The position numbers and the translations under genes are program-made. From Paenalcaligenes sp035301625 (GTDB taxonomy: Bacteria; Pseudomonadota; Gammaproteobacteria; Burkholderiales; Burkholderiaceae_B): a DNA stretch of 64,000 bases. Each line of letters opens with the position of its first letter. The first letter of the stretch is position 1. The stretch is from assembly GCA_035301625.1 (NCBI GenBank), contig DATGTW010000071.1:19846-83845 (forward strand), written 5' to 3'. Shown here in pieces: positions 43,231 to 51,883 of the stretch. The notes under the pieces are model-generated. The model searched no databases. It saw nothing but the letters and a program-made list of their open reading frames with translations, and was not told the DNA's origin.

Positions 43231-44001
43231 ATGTTTGTTGATTCTCATTGCCACATTGATTTTCCACAGTTACGCGATCGTTTTGATGATGTCATGACCA
43301 ATATGGAACACAATCAGGTGGAACATGCACTGGTGGTGAGCGTAGATATTGATGCATGGCCGGGATTGATGTCTTTGGTAGAGCAAAAATCGAATTTAAG
43401 CGCATCGGTAGGGGTTCATCCTGGATATAGAGATGTTAATGAGCCTTCGGCCAAAGAATTAATCGAATTTGCCCAACATCCTAAAGTGGTGGCCATCGGT
43501 GAAACAGGCTTGGATTACTACCGCCTAAAAGAGCCTTTGGACTGGCAGCGCGAGCGCTTTGAGCGACATCTGCTGGTGAGCCGTCGAACTGGGTTACCTA
43601 CCATTATTCATACGCGCGCAGCAGCTGCCGATACATTAGCGATTATGAAAGACGCACAAGTTGATCAGGTCGGTGGCGTGATGCACTGCTTTACAGAAAC
43701 GAAAGAAGTGGCCAAAGCTGCGATGGATATGAATTTTTATATTTCATTCTCGGGCATTGTGACTTTCAAAAGTGCTACCGATCTACAAGAGGTCGCGCGC
43801 TATGTGCCATTGGATAGAATGCTCATTGAAACTGATTCGCCTTATTTAGCGCCTGTACCCCATCGTGGAAAAACCAATGAGCCTGCCAACGTTAAGCATG
43901 TTGCAGAATATATTGCACAATTACGTGGCGTAGATGTAAATACCATTGCTGAGGCAACTACAAATAATTTTTATAGTCTTTTCAACAAGATAAAGCATTA
44001 A
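43231..44001 (+). CDS. tatD: TatD-family metal-dependent DNase
   Basis: 256-residue TIM-barrel hydrolase with the metal-binding signature: FVDSHCHIDF at the N-terminus, Glu in IGETGLDYYR, HTRAAAADT, MHCFTET, and the C-terminal LIETDSPYLAPVPHRGK. This is the YcfH/TatD type found after holB. Proposed roles are 3'-5' DNA repair exonuclease and D-tyrosyl deacylation-like quality control; the specific role is not shown by sequence. Confidence 0.93.
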   Translation: MFVDSHCHIDFPQLRDRFDDVMTNMEHNQVEHALVVSVDIDAWPGLMSLVEQKSNLSASVGVHPGYRDVNEPSAKELIEFAQHPKVVAIGETGLDYYRLKEPLDWQRERFERHLLVSRRTGLPTIIHTRAAAADTLAIMKDAQVDQVGGVMHCFTETKEVAKAAMDMNFYISFSGIVTFKSATDLQEVARYVPLDRMLIETDSPYLAPVPHRGKTNEPANVKHVAEYIAQLRGVDVNTIAEATTNNFYSLFNKIKH

Positions 44002-44062
44002 CTTAAAGCTTCACATTAGTAGGTTCCAATTAAAAAATGTCAGTACACGGCAGGAATCATTT

Positions 44063-44836
44063 ATGTTTTCACTAAAAAATAAACTCAAATATGGTGCGCT
44101 ACTAGGTATTTGCTGCATCGCTTTACAGTCATCTGCGACAGCCCAAAGCACAAGCAGCAACAAGCAGTTTTGGAATGATGTTTTGAATGATCGTCAAACT
44201 GCTGTGCAACAACAGTTGAGAGCCGGGCTTGATCCCAACATCAAAAGTACCGAGGGAGAACCCGCGGTCATGTGGGCGATTCAAAATGGTTCTTGGGGTG
44301 TGTATGATTTATTTGCACAGTCCCCAGACTTTGATCCTAACGTCACTAACGAAAATAATGAAACGCCTTTAATGTACTTAGCGATTTTGGGCGAGTTAGA
44401 GCGTGCCCAGGATCTCTATGCTAAAGGGGCCAAAATTAACCGTTTGGGCTGGACACCATTGCATTATGCTGCCTCTAAAGGACAGGTGGAATTTGCTCAG
44501 TGGTTGCTAAATGAAGGGGCATTTGTTCATGCTCCTGCGCCCGATGGAACCACTACATTGATGATGGCAGCATTGTCAGGCAGTAGGCAAATGGTAGATT
44601 TATTGCTGACTGCAGGAGCCGATTTAAAAGCTGTTAATATTAATTATCATACTGCTGTTGATTGGGCTGAATCAGCCAATCATAGCGGTTTAGCCCGTTA
44701 TTTAAATGAATTGCAGGATGCCCCCCAAGGCCAAGCTCAGCGCGAACACGAAGCAGCTAAAACTGAATCCAAGACCGATGCTCCTAAAACATCTAGTGGC
44801 TCCAGCAAGTACTTTGACTTAGACCGTTTTGACTGA
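44063..44836 (+). CDS. Secreted ankyrin-repeat protein
   Basis: 257 residues. A signal peptide of about 28 residues (hydrophobic YGALLGICCIALQ, cleavage after TAQ) sends it to the periplasm. Roughly four to five ankyrin repeats follow (about 60-200), the clearest being LGWTPLHYAASKGQVEFAQW and GTTTLMMAALSGSRQMVDLL. The C-terminal tail is Gln/Glu/Lys-rich and then Ser-rich. Ankyrin repeats bind other proteins; the partner is unknown. A gene of this type after tatD seems recurrent in Alcaligenaceae, from memory. The 62-bp gap suggests co-transcription is possible. Confidence 0.85.
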   Translation: MFSLKNKLKYGALLGICCIALQSSATAQSTSSNKQFWNDVLNDRQTAVQQQLRAGLDPNIKSTEGEPAVMWAIQNGSWGVYDLFAQSPDFDPNVTNENNETPLMYLAILGELERAQDLYAKGAKINRLGWTPLHYAASKGQVEFAQWLLNEGAFVHAPAPDGTTTLMMAALSGSRQMVDLLLTAGADLKAVNINYHTAVDWAESANHSGLARYLNELQDAPQGQAQREHEAAKTESKTDAPKTSSGSSKYFDLDRFD

Positions 44837-44864
44837 ACGCATGAGGTCAGCCACATAGGCTGGT

Positions 44865-45953
44865 TTAATCAAACTCTAGGCGCCGCTGCGTTTCTTTATC
44901 AAACCAGTGCAATGGATGCCCTGGATTCAGACCTATTTGTATGGCTTCGTCTAATTCTAAAGGATAACGCGCGGTTTCCTCAGTAGGGCAACGCACAACG
45001 ATGGGGTAGTCACCCAAGCGCGCGTGTATCAATTGTTCTGAGCCCAGGACCTCTACCATTTCTATATCAACCTCAATCCCACTTTGGTGCAGTTTGAAGT
45101 GCTCTGGGCGGACGCCCATGATTACACTTTTATTTTTAAGGGCATCAGGAATCAGATGAGGTTCAAATTGCAGTGTTTGGCCGTTATCAGCGATGATTTG
45201 TTTATTATCATTGATTTGAACAGGCAAAAGATTCATTGGTGGTGAGCCGATAAAACTAGCAACAAAAGTACTGGCTGGAGTATTAAATACTTCGTCTGGT
45301 GTTCCAATCTGCTCGGCCACACCTTTATTCATCACCACCATGCGTTGAGCTAACGTCATGGCCTCGACCTGATCATGAGTGACATATAGGCTCGTGGTGC
45401 GCAAGCGTTGGTGCAGCCTTTGAATTTCCAAGCGCATTTGTACTCGCAATTTAGCATCCAAGTTGGATAAGGGCTCATCAAATAGGAAAACTTTGGGTTC
45501 ACGGACAATGGCGCGGCCCATTGCCACGCGCTGTCTTTGACCACCCGATAATTCGCGCGGTCGACGATCCAGTAGATGACTCAGCTCGAGGATTTTTGCA
45601 GCATTTTGCACCCGATCTTCAATTTCTTCTTTTGGGAATTTTTTAATCTTGAGCCCATACGCCATATTATCAAACACCTTCATGTGCGGATACAGGGCGT
45701 AATTTTGAAAGACCATGGCAATATCACGTTGAGCGGGCTCGAGATTGTTAACTTGATTGCCAGCGATATGAATAGCACCGCTGGTAATGACCTCAAGACC
45801 TGCAACCATCCGAAGCAAGGTTGATTTGCCGCAACCAGAAGGGCCAACAATAACTACAAACTCACCTGCTTCGATGGCCATCGAAAAGTCTTTAATAACT
45901 TCGATATCGCCGGGGTAAATCTTGCCTACCTTGTCTAAAACAACTGCAGCCAT
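44865..45953 (-). CDS. ugpC: sn-glycerol-3-phosphate ABC transporter, ATP-binding protein
   Basis: 362-residue MalK-type ATPase. Walker A GPSGCGKST, Q-loop MVFQNYALYPHM, signature LSGGQRQRVAMGRAI, Walker B FLFDEPLSNLDAKLR, and a C-terminal regulatory OB-like domain (about 240-360). GAGGA precedes the ATG. Last gene of ugpB-ugpA-ugpE-ugpC. No ugpQ phosphodiesterase gene follows. Confidence 0.95.
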   Translation of the reverse strand: MAAVVLDKVGKIYPGDIEVIKDFSMAIEAGEFVVIVGPSGCGKSTLLRMVAGLEVITSGAIHIAGNQVNNLEPAQRDIAMVFQNYALYPHMKVFDNMAYGLKIKKFPKEEIEDRVQNAAKILELSHLLDRRPRELSGGQRQRVAMGRAIVREPKVFLFDEPLSNLDAKLRVQMRLEIQRLHQRLRTTSLYVTHDQVEAMTLAQRMVVMNKGVAEQIGTPDEVFNTPASTFVASFIGSPPMNLLPVQINDNKQIIADNGQTLQFEPHLIPDALKNKSVIMGVRPEHFKLHQSGIEVDIEMVEVLGSEQLIHARLGDYPIVVRCPTEETARYPLELDEAIQIGLNPGHPLHWFDKETQRRLEFD

Positions 45954-45977
45954 AACAAGCGCATCCTCGTTAAGTAT

Positions 45978-46823
45978 TTATTTTTCCGAATCAATTAACC
46001 CTTTGACAAACCAGCGTTGCATCACCAAAACAACGATAGCGGGGGGGATCATGGCAAGCATCGCTGTGGCCATGACAATGTTCCAGCGAGTCACGCTGTC
46101 ACCACCTGAAATCAGGCGTTTAATACCCACCACGATAGGGTACATATCCTCATTGGTGGTGATGATTAAAGGCCAGAGGTATTGATTCCAACCATAAATG
46201 AATTGGATCACAAAAAGTGCCGCGATGCTAGTTTTGGATAGCGGCAACAAGATGTCTTTAAAGAAACGCATCGGACTTGCCCCATCGATACGCGCGGCCT
46301 CAACTAATTCATCAGGCACCGTCAGGAAAAACTGCCGGAATAAAAAAGTAGCTGTAGCCGAGGCGATTAATGGCAGTGTCAGTCCGACATAACTGTTTAG
46401 TATTTTGAGGTTAGCTACGACCTCGTAGGTTGGGACAATACGGACCTCTACAGGCAACATCAGCGTGATAAAAATCAGCCAAAAACATAGCATTCGGAAA
46501 GGAAAGCGAAAATAGACGACCGCAAAGGCTGAAATCATGGAAATAGCGATTTTACCAATGGAAATCACCAATGCCATAACAGTACTGACCCACAGCATCC
46601 GGCCTACTGGAGGCATACTTTCACCAGGGATTCCAAATAATGCGTGCTTATAATTTTCCCAGAAATGATCACCCATCACTAAAGACATGGGAGCACGTGC
46701 AACTTCGGCGGTAGTTTGTGTTGATGCCACAAAAGTAAGATAGAGGGGAAATGCAATGACCAGAACCCCCGCGAGCAATATCATGTGACTAAAGAAATCG
46801 AGCCAAGGACGTCGTTCTACCAT
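45978..46823 (-). CDS. ugpE: sn-glycerol-3-phosphate ABC transporter permease
   Basis: 281 residues, about six membrane helices, CUT1 family. The start MVERRPWLDFFSHM matches UgpE. The permease EAA motif is ELVEAARIDGASPMRFFKDI (in-frame near residue 180). AAAGGGA lies 9 bp before the ATG. Second of two permease genes in the ugp operon. Confidence 0.95.
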   Translation of the reverse strand: MVERRPWLDFFSHMILLAGVLVIAFPLYLTFVASTQTTAEVARAPMSLVMGDHFWENYKHALFGIPGESMPPVGRMLWVSTVMALVISIGKIAISMISAFAVVYFRFPFRMLCFWLIFITLMLPVEVRIVPTYEVVANLKILNSYVGLTLPLIASATATFLFRQFFLTVPDELVEAARIDGASPMRFFKDILLPLSKTSIAALFVIQFIYGWNQYLWPLIITTNEDMYPIVVGIKRLISGGDSVTRWNIVMATAMLAMIPPAIVVLVMQRWFVKGLIDSEK

Positions 46824-46837
46824 TTCCTACTATCCCT

Positions 46838-47719
46838 TTAATAATTGACGCGGCGGTCGATATAACGGAATTGGAATACCGTCAAAGCAATGACAATCAG
46901 CATCAAGATGACTGATTGAGCTGCTGAAGAGCCTAAATCTAAGCCTTTGAATCCAGTGTTATAGACCTTGTAAACCAAGATTGCCGTGCTGCTGCCCGGT
47001 CCTCCTTGAGTGACCAGGTCGATGATCGCAAAGGTATCAAAAAAGGCATAAATCACGTTTACCACCAGCAAAAAGAATGCGGTAGGTGATAATAAGGGGA
47101 AGACAATTGACCAAAAACGGCGAAATGGGCCCGCGCCATCAATGGCAGCTGCCTCGATTAATGAGCGGGGGATGGCCTGTAAGCCTGCCAAGAAAAATAA
47201 AAAATTATAAGAAATCTGCTTCCAGACTGATGCCATTACAACTAATGTCATGGCATCATCTGCACTCAACCGTGGATTCCATTTAATTCCTAGTTTGACC
47301 AACCATACGGCTAAAACGCCAACAGAAGGTGAAAACATAAATAACCAAAGCACCCCTGCAACTGCAGTGGCTACCGCATAAGGCCAAATTAATAATGTTT
47401 TGTAAAAAGTAGCAGCTCGAATCACCCGATTGGCCATAACTGCTAACAAAAGAGAAATTGTTAAGCCAAGGATAGCAACCCAGAGAGAAAAACGTGCAGT
47501 GACCCAAAATGATTGGCGATAACTGCTGTCTGCAAACAGTTCTTGGAAATTTTGTAAACCTACAAAAACAGAACTAAAGCCAAAAGGGTCTTCTAAATGA
47601 AATGATTGCCACAGCGCTTGGCCAGCAGGCCAAAAAAAGAATACAAAAGTAACAATCAACTGCGGGGCAAGCAGTAAATAAGGGAGTGTTTTGTGTTGAA
47701 ATACGACACGTTTATCCAT
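46838..47719 (-). CDS. ugpA: sn-glycerol-3-phosphate ABC transporter permease
   Basis: 293 residues from the ATG at 47719 (MDKRVVFQHKTLPYLLLAPQ), which matches UgpA starts. An in-frame ATG at 47779 would lie inside the 28-bp palindrome and adds residues not seen in the family. About six membrane helices and the EAA motif SLIEAAAIDGAGPFRRF. Separated from ugpB by about 128 bp containing the palindrome. Confidence 0.94.
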   Translation of the reverse strand: MDKRVVFQHKTLPYLLLAPQLIVTFVFFFWPAGQALWQSFHLEDPFGFSSVFVGLQNFQELFADSSYRQSFWVTARFSLWVAILGLTISLLLAVMANRVIRAATFYKTLLIWPYAVATAVAGVLWLFMFSPSVGVLAVWLVKLGIKWNPRLSADDAMTLVVMASVWKQISYNFLFFLAGLQAIPRSLIEAAAIDGAGPFRRFWSIVFPLLSPTAFFLLVVNVIYAFFDTFAIIDLVTQGGPGSSTAILVYKVYNTGFKGLDLGSSAAQSVILMLIVIALTVFQFRYIDRRVNY

Positions 47720-47768
47720 GGCATAGGGCGTTTGCAGGGGAGACAACGCGGCAGTAAAGGTTAAGTGA

Positions 47769-47796
47769 CGGCCGAGCATATTAATATGCTCGGCCG
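47769..47796. promoter_or_regulatory. Perfect 28-bp palindrome between ugpB and ugpA
   Basis: The left half CGGCCGAGCATATT is followed directly by its exact reverse complement. As RNA on the minus strand it folds into a long hairpin just after ugpB and before ugpA. There is no strong T-run after it, so it looks more like a 3'-protecting or partial-termination hairpin. Such hairpins allow high binding-protein and low permease output. Confidence 0.7.
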
Positions 47797-47847
47797 CATT
47801 GTAGTCTATTTAAAAGGAAAAAGTATGAATAAGTACCTTGCTAGGAT

Positions 47848-49155
47848 TTAGTTAACGCTCTTCTCGAAACGCTCAAGGAGCTCATTGCCGCGCTTGACCA
47901 TTTCTTTGATGCCATCTTCGGCGCTAATATTTCCTGCAAAGATTTCCTCCATGACGCCGTCTTCAACATCACGGATTTGTGGCAAATATCCCAAGCGAAT
48001 ACCACGGGAGTGCTCGGTAGTGTTTGCATCAAGCTGCATGACTGAGACTTCGGTGCCGACGTTTTCATCGTAGAAACCAGATTCTTTGGTGAGCTCGTAG
48101 CCGCCTGTGGTGACGGGTACATAACCAGTTCCCTGGTGCCATTTAGCAGATTGTTCTGGGCTAGAGAGGAATTTGAAAAACTGCGTAACACCTTTGTAGG
48201 TCTCTTCTGGCTTGTCAGCAAATACCCACAGTGAAGCGCCTCCGATGATGGAGTTTTGAGGTGCGCCTTCAACATCTTCGTAGTAGGGTAGGGTGGAAAT
48301 ACCAAAATCAAATTCACCTGTTTTCAAGATATTAGCGCGGTTACCACTAGAACCTGTAAACATGCCGCACTTACCTGAAGTAAAAAGTGCGTTGGGAGTA
48401 TCGCCACGACCTCCATAGGTGAAATTGCCTTTTTCAGACATATCAGCCAAGAAACCTAGATGCTTTGTGAAAAGGGGGTCGTCTAGGCTAAGGCGTGCGT
48501 TGAGGCCACCAAAACCGTTATTTTCACTTGCATAAGGGACGTTATGCCAGGCAGAAAAGTTTTCCAGTAAAATCCAAGAGGGCCACGAGGTCGTATAGCC
48601 GCACTCATAGCCAGCATCGCGAATTTTTTGGGCTACATCGGCTACTTCCTCCCAAGTTTTTGGTGGGGAGTCTGGATCAAGCCCGGCTTCTTCAAAGGCG
48701 TCTTTGTTGTAATATAGAACAGGAGTGGAGCTGTTGAATGGCATAGAAACCAGTTTGCCATCATTGTCTGAATAATAACCGCCAACGGCCCCTAGGAAAA
48801 CTTCGGGGTCAATGGGGTCGCCCACCATTTCTGACATTTCTTGTACAGGCTGTACGGCACCTTTAGCATGCATCATAGTTGCAGTGCCCACTTCGAAGAC
48901 CTGCAAAATATCAGGTGCATTGCCCGCGCGAAATGCAGCGATCCCGGCATTCATGGACTCGCCATAGTTCCCTTTGTAGCTGGGCTTGACGACATAGTCC
49001 GATTGGCTGTTATTAAACTCCTCCACAAGCTCATTAACACGATCACCTAGCGCACCTTCCATTGAATGCCAAAATACAATTTCGGTGGCTGCGTGTGCAG
49101 CGCCCGCAGAGGCAAACAAGGCAGCGACGGTGAGACTTAAAACTTTTGCTCGCAT
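47848..49155 (-). CDS. ugpB: sn-glycerol-3-phosphate-binding periplasmic protein
   Basis: 435 residues from the ATG at 49155, with AGGAGAG upstream; a further in-frame ATG at 49203 lacks a site and would spoil the signal peptide. Signal MRAKVLSLTVAALFASAGAA, cleaved after AHA near 22. The mature start TEIVFWHSMEGALGDRVNEL and SYKGNYGESMNAGIAAFRAG are characteristic of UgpB (also binds glycerophosphodiesters). Delivers substrate to UgpAE-C. No clear PhoB box was found upstream. Confidence 0.94.
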   Translation of the reverse strand: MRAKVLSLTVAALFASAGAAHAATEIVFWHSMEGALGDRVNELVEEFNNSQSDYVVKPSYKGNYGESMNAGIAAFRAGNAPDILQVFEVGTATMMHAKGAVQPVQEMSEMVGDPIDPEVFLGAVGGYYSDNDGKLVSMPFNSSTPVLYYNKDAFEEAGLDPDSPPKTWEEVADVAQKIRDAGYECGYTTSWPSWILLENFSAWHNVPYASENNGFGGLNARLSLDDPLFTKHLGFLADMSEKGNFTYGGRGDTPNALFTSGKCGMFTGSSGNRANILKTGEFDFGISTLPYYEDVEGAPQNSIIGGASLWVFADKPEETYKGVTQFFKFLSSPEQSAKWHQGTGYVPVTTGGYELTKESGFYDENVGTEVSVMQLDANTTEHSRGIRLGYLPQIRDVEDGVMEEIFAGNISAEDGIKEMVKRGNELLERFEKSVN

Positions 49156-49357
49156 GAGCACTCTCCTATGTTGTGCAAAGGTTGTCAGTGAAATTAAAAA
49201 CATGGGATACTTCCCACTTTTTATGTCTTAAACTATAGGACACTTTCTTTACATCAATGTGAACATACCCCGATTGCGTCCCAAAGGGCAATAATATTTG
49301 GGTAAATCTAGCATTAACCCGTATAAATTCCTTAACTCGTCCAAAGGAAATTGATAA

Positions 49358-50218
49358 ATGTCAAACGTATCTGATGCGCCTATCAACACACACCCAAACC
49401 GCGTAGCCTTTATCGGTGGTGGGAATATGGCCCAAGCATTAGGTTTAGGCTTGATCGGTGAGCAGCTGCGTGCCGAAGATATTATGGTGGTTGATCCCAA
49501 TGAAACCGCTCGTACACCTTGGAAAGCTGCTGGTACCACAGTGCAGGATACTGTTGGTGCGGATCTAGCAGACTACAATATTTGGGTTTTCGCGGTTAAA
49601 CCACAGCAATTAAAAGCAGTGATCAGTTCTTGCCGTCCTTATTTGCGCAGTAATACTCTAGTCCTTAGCGTTGCTGCAGGAATCCGTGCAACAGATATTG
49701 GCGAATGGCTAGGTTCATTCGATGCGCCTTTTCAACGCATCGTTCGTTGTATGCCCAATACTCCTGCTTTGATCCAACAAGGTGTGACAGGCATGCATGC
49801 ATTAGCAGGTGTTCAAGAGGATGAAAAACAAATAGCTGGTAATTTACTAGCCCAAGTGGGCAATGTGGTTTGGGTTGATGATGATTCGGCCCTGGACGCT
49901 GTTACTGCGCTTTCAGGTAGTGGCCCAGCCTATGTTTTTTTATTTCTAGAGTCATTGATTGAAGGGGGAATTGCACTAGGCTTGGACGCAGACCAAGCCC
50001 GTGCATTAGCCTTACAAACAGTATCGGGTGCAGCTTCTTTGGCGGCTCAGTCAGACAGCAGCATCGAACAACTAAGACATAACGTGACCTCAGAGGGGGG
50101 GACCACCGCAGCGGCTTTAGCTGTATTCCATGAGGCTGATTTCAAAAAAATCGTGGCACAAGCAATGCATGCTGCTGAAAAACGTGCGCAAACGATGGCT
50201 GATGAATTTTCCAAATAA
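49358..50218 (+). CDS. proC: Pyrroline-5-carboxylate reductase
   Basis: Last step of proline synthesis. 286 residues with an N-terminal Rossmann motif FIGGGNMAQALGLG, VKPQQLKAV, MPNTPALIQQGVTGM, and the C-terminal family signature around LRHNVTSEGGTTAAALAVF. AAAGGA upstream. Divergent from ugpB across about 200 bp. Confidence 0.97.
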   Translation: MSNVSDAPINTHPNRVAFIGGGNMAQALGLGLIGEQLRAEDIMVVDPNETARTPWKAAGTTVQDTVGADLADYNIWVFAVKPQQLKAVISSCRPYLRSNTLVLSVAAGIRATDIGEWLGSFDAPFQRIVRCMPNTPALIQQGVTGMHALAGVQEDEKQIAGNLLAQVGNVVWVDDDSALDAVTALSGSGPAYVFLFLESLIEGGIALGLDADQARALALQTVSGAASLAAQSDSSIEQLRHNVTSEGGTTAAALAVFHEADFKKIVAQAMHAAEKRAQTMADEFSK

Positions 50219-50237
50219 AACTTAGATTTAAACCTAG

Positions 50238-50792
50238 ATGACTAAACACGCTTTAACATCCTTTGAGCCGATGGGTTGGCAACGACTGGGGATCGCCATT
50301 GGCATCATGATTATTATCGTGGTGTCCTCCAATGTTCTGGTCCAGTATCCAATCAATAATTGGTTGACCTGGGGGGCAGTGACTTATCCTGTTGCCTTCT
50401 TGGTTGCTGACGTACTTAATCGTCGATTTGGGCCCACTGCAGCTCGCCGTGTTGCCTATGTGGGCTTTGTGGCAGCTCTTTTTATATCTGCATGGCTGGC
50501 TTCGCCCCGTATCGCTATAGCTTCTGGTACCGCATTTTTAAGCGCTCAGTTATGTGATATTTATGTCTTTGATAGGCTACGTCATCGCAGTTGGTGGCAA
50601 GCTCCTTTTGTGGGTGGTGTTGCAGGTGCAACCCTAGACACTTTTGTTTTTTTTAGTGTTGCTTTTGCCGGTACAACCATGCCCTGGCAAACACTATTAG
50701 TGGGCGATTTAATAGTCAAGCTGGCTCTTAATACACTGATGTTAGCCCCATTTCGCGCTTTAATGTGGAATTTAGCACGACCCAGCGATTAA
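50238..50792 (+). CDS. VUT-family queuosine precursor transporter (YhhQ-like)
   Basis: 184 residues with about five to six membrane helices. Recognised by SSNVLVQYPINNWLTWGAVTYPVAFLVADVLNRRFG (read in two parts), AQLCDIYVFDRLRHRSWWQ and GATLDTFVFFSVAF. YhhQ homologues import 7-cyano-7-deazaguanine (preQ0) for queuosine tRNA modification. Whether this cell synthesises preQ0 is not visible here. Starts 20 bp after proC. Confidence 0.85.
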   Translation: MTKHALTSFEPMGWQRLGIAIGIMIIIVVSSNVLVQYPINNWLTWGAVTYPVAFLVADVLNRRFGPTAARRVAYVGFVAALFISAWLASPRIAIASGTAFLSAQLCDIYVFDRLRHRSWWQAPFVGGVAGATLDTFVFFSVAFAGTTMPWQTLLVGDLIVKLALNTLMLAPFRALMWNLARPSD

Positions 50793-50956
50793 CGCTGTCC
50801 TGCACTCTGAATCTGTTCGTGATTGGGGCTACTAACTCTGTTTCTGAAAAACACCTAGGATCATCACTGAGTGACAAATCAACGCAATTTGGCACAGAAT
50901 GCTAATCTTAGTGGGATGCTCATGACTCAATAACCACTTAAAACAAAAGGCTAACA

Positions 50957-51883
50957 ATGGCAGAGTTTCTTCCGCAGCTATTCCAACAGCTGTTTAATGG
51001 CATTTCTCTGGGTGCCATTTATGCCCTGATTGCCATAGGCTACACAATGGTTTATGGCATTATCGGCATGATTAACTTCGCGCATGGCGAGGTTTATATG
51101 GTAGGTGCTTATGCAGGGCTTGTCACATTGGCTGCGATAGGCACACAGTCTGGAGTGCCCATTCCCATTATCATTGCTTTGATGCTGTTAGTTGCTGTCG
51201 CCGTGACAGCAGCTTATGGCTTTGCCATTGAAAAGGTTGCTTATGCACCATTACGTGGTAGCCCGCGATTGGTCCCTTTGATTTCTGCCATTGGGATGTC
51301 AATTTTTCTACAAAATTGGGTTGCATTGGGTCAGGGTGCTCGTGACATGGCTGTGCCTGCTCTTATTACAGGGTCGTTGCGCATTCCTATTGGCGATTTG
51401 TTCCAATTCAGCGCAGCCTATTCGCGCATTTTAATTATTGCTGTGACTGTAGTGCTCATGATTGCCCTGAGCTTATATATTAAATACTCACGCATGGGAC
51501 GCGCTTCAAGAGCCAGCTCCCAAGATTTGGGCATGGCCAATATGCTCGGTATTGACACTAACCGGGTCATTTCTTTTACCTTTGTTGTCGGAGCGATGTT
51601 GGCTGCTGTTGGGGGGGTATTGATTGCCCTGGCAATAGGCAAGCTCAATCCATTTATTGGTTTCATCGCTGGTATCAAAGCATTTACAGCAGCAGTCCTA
51701 GGGGGCATTGGCAGTATTCCTGGCGCTATGCTAGGTGGTGTGGTGCTTGGCTTGGCAGAGACATTCGCTGCTGCTTACATATCTTCCCAATATAAAGACA
51801 TCGTCGCTTTCTTGCTATTGGTCTTAATCTTGCTTTTCCGCCCCACTGGGTTATTGGGTAAGCCAGAGGTAGAAAAAGTATGA
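50957..51883 (+). CDS. livH: Branched-chain amino acid ABC transporter permease LivH
   Basis: 308 residues, about eight membrane helices. Family start LFNGISLGAIYALIAIGYTMVYG with INFAHGEVYMVGAY, and the C-terminal GFIAGIKAFTAAVLGGIGSI. First of livHMGF; the stop overlaps the livM ATG (ATGA). The substrate-binding protein gene normally linked to this set is absent from the window. Confidence 0.95.
   Translation: MAEFLPQLFQQLFNGISLGAIYALIAIGYTMVYGIIGMINFAHGEVYMVGAYAGLVTLAAIGTQSGVPIPIIIALMLLVAVAVTAAYGFAIEKVAYAPLRGSPRLVPLISAIGMSIFLQNWVALGQGARDMAVPALITGSLRIPIGDLFQFSAAYSRILIIAVTVVLMIALSLYIKYSRMGRASRASSQDLGMANMLGIDTNRVISFTFVVGAMLAAVGGVLIALAIGKLNPFIGFIAGIKAFTAAVLGGIGSIPGAMLGGVVLGLAETFAAAYISSQYKDIVAFLLLVLILLFRPTGLLGKPEVEKV

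Noticed and set aside
47841..48317. 158-codon open frame on the same strand as ugpB in another frame
   Set aside because: Fully inside ugpB, which has a clear family match; the peptide is Ser/Lys-rich with no recognisable features.
50890..50902. TGGCAC...GC ahead of livH resembling a sigma-54 promoter
   Set aside because: Only 8 bases separate the GG and GC doublets; sigma-54 needs 10. No enhancer-binding protein gene is nearby.
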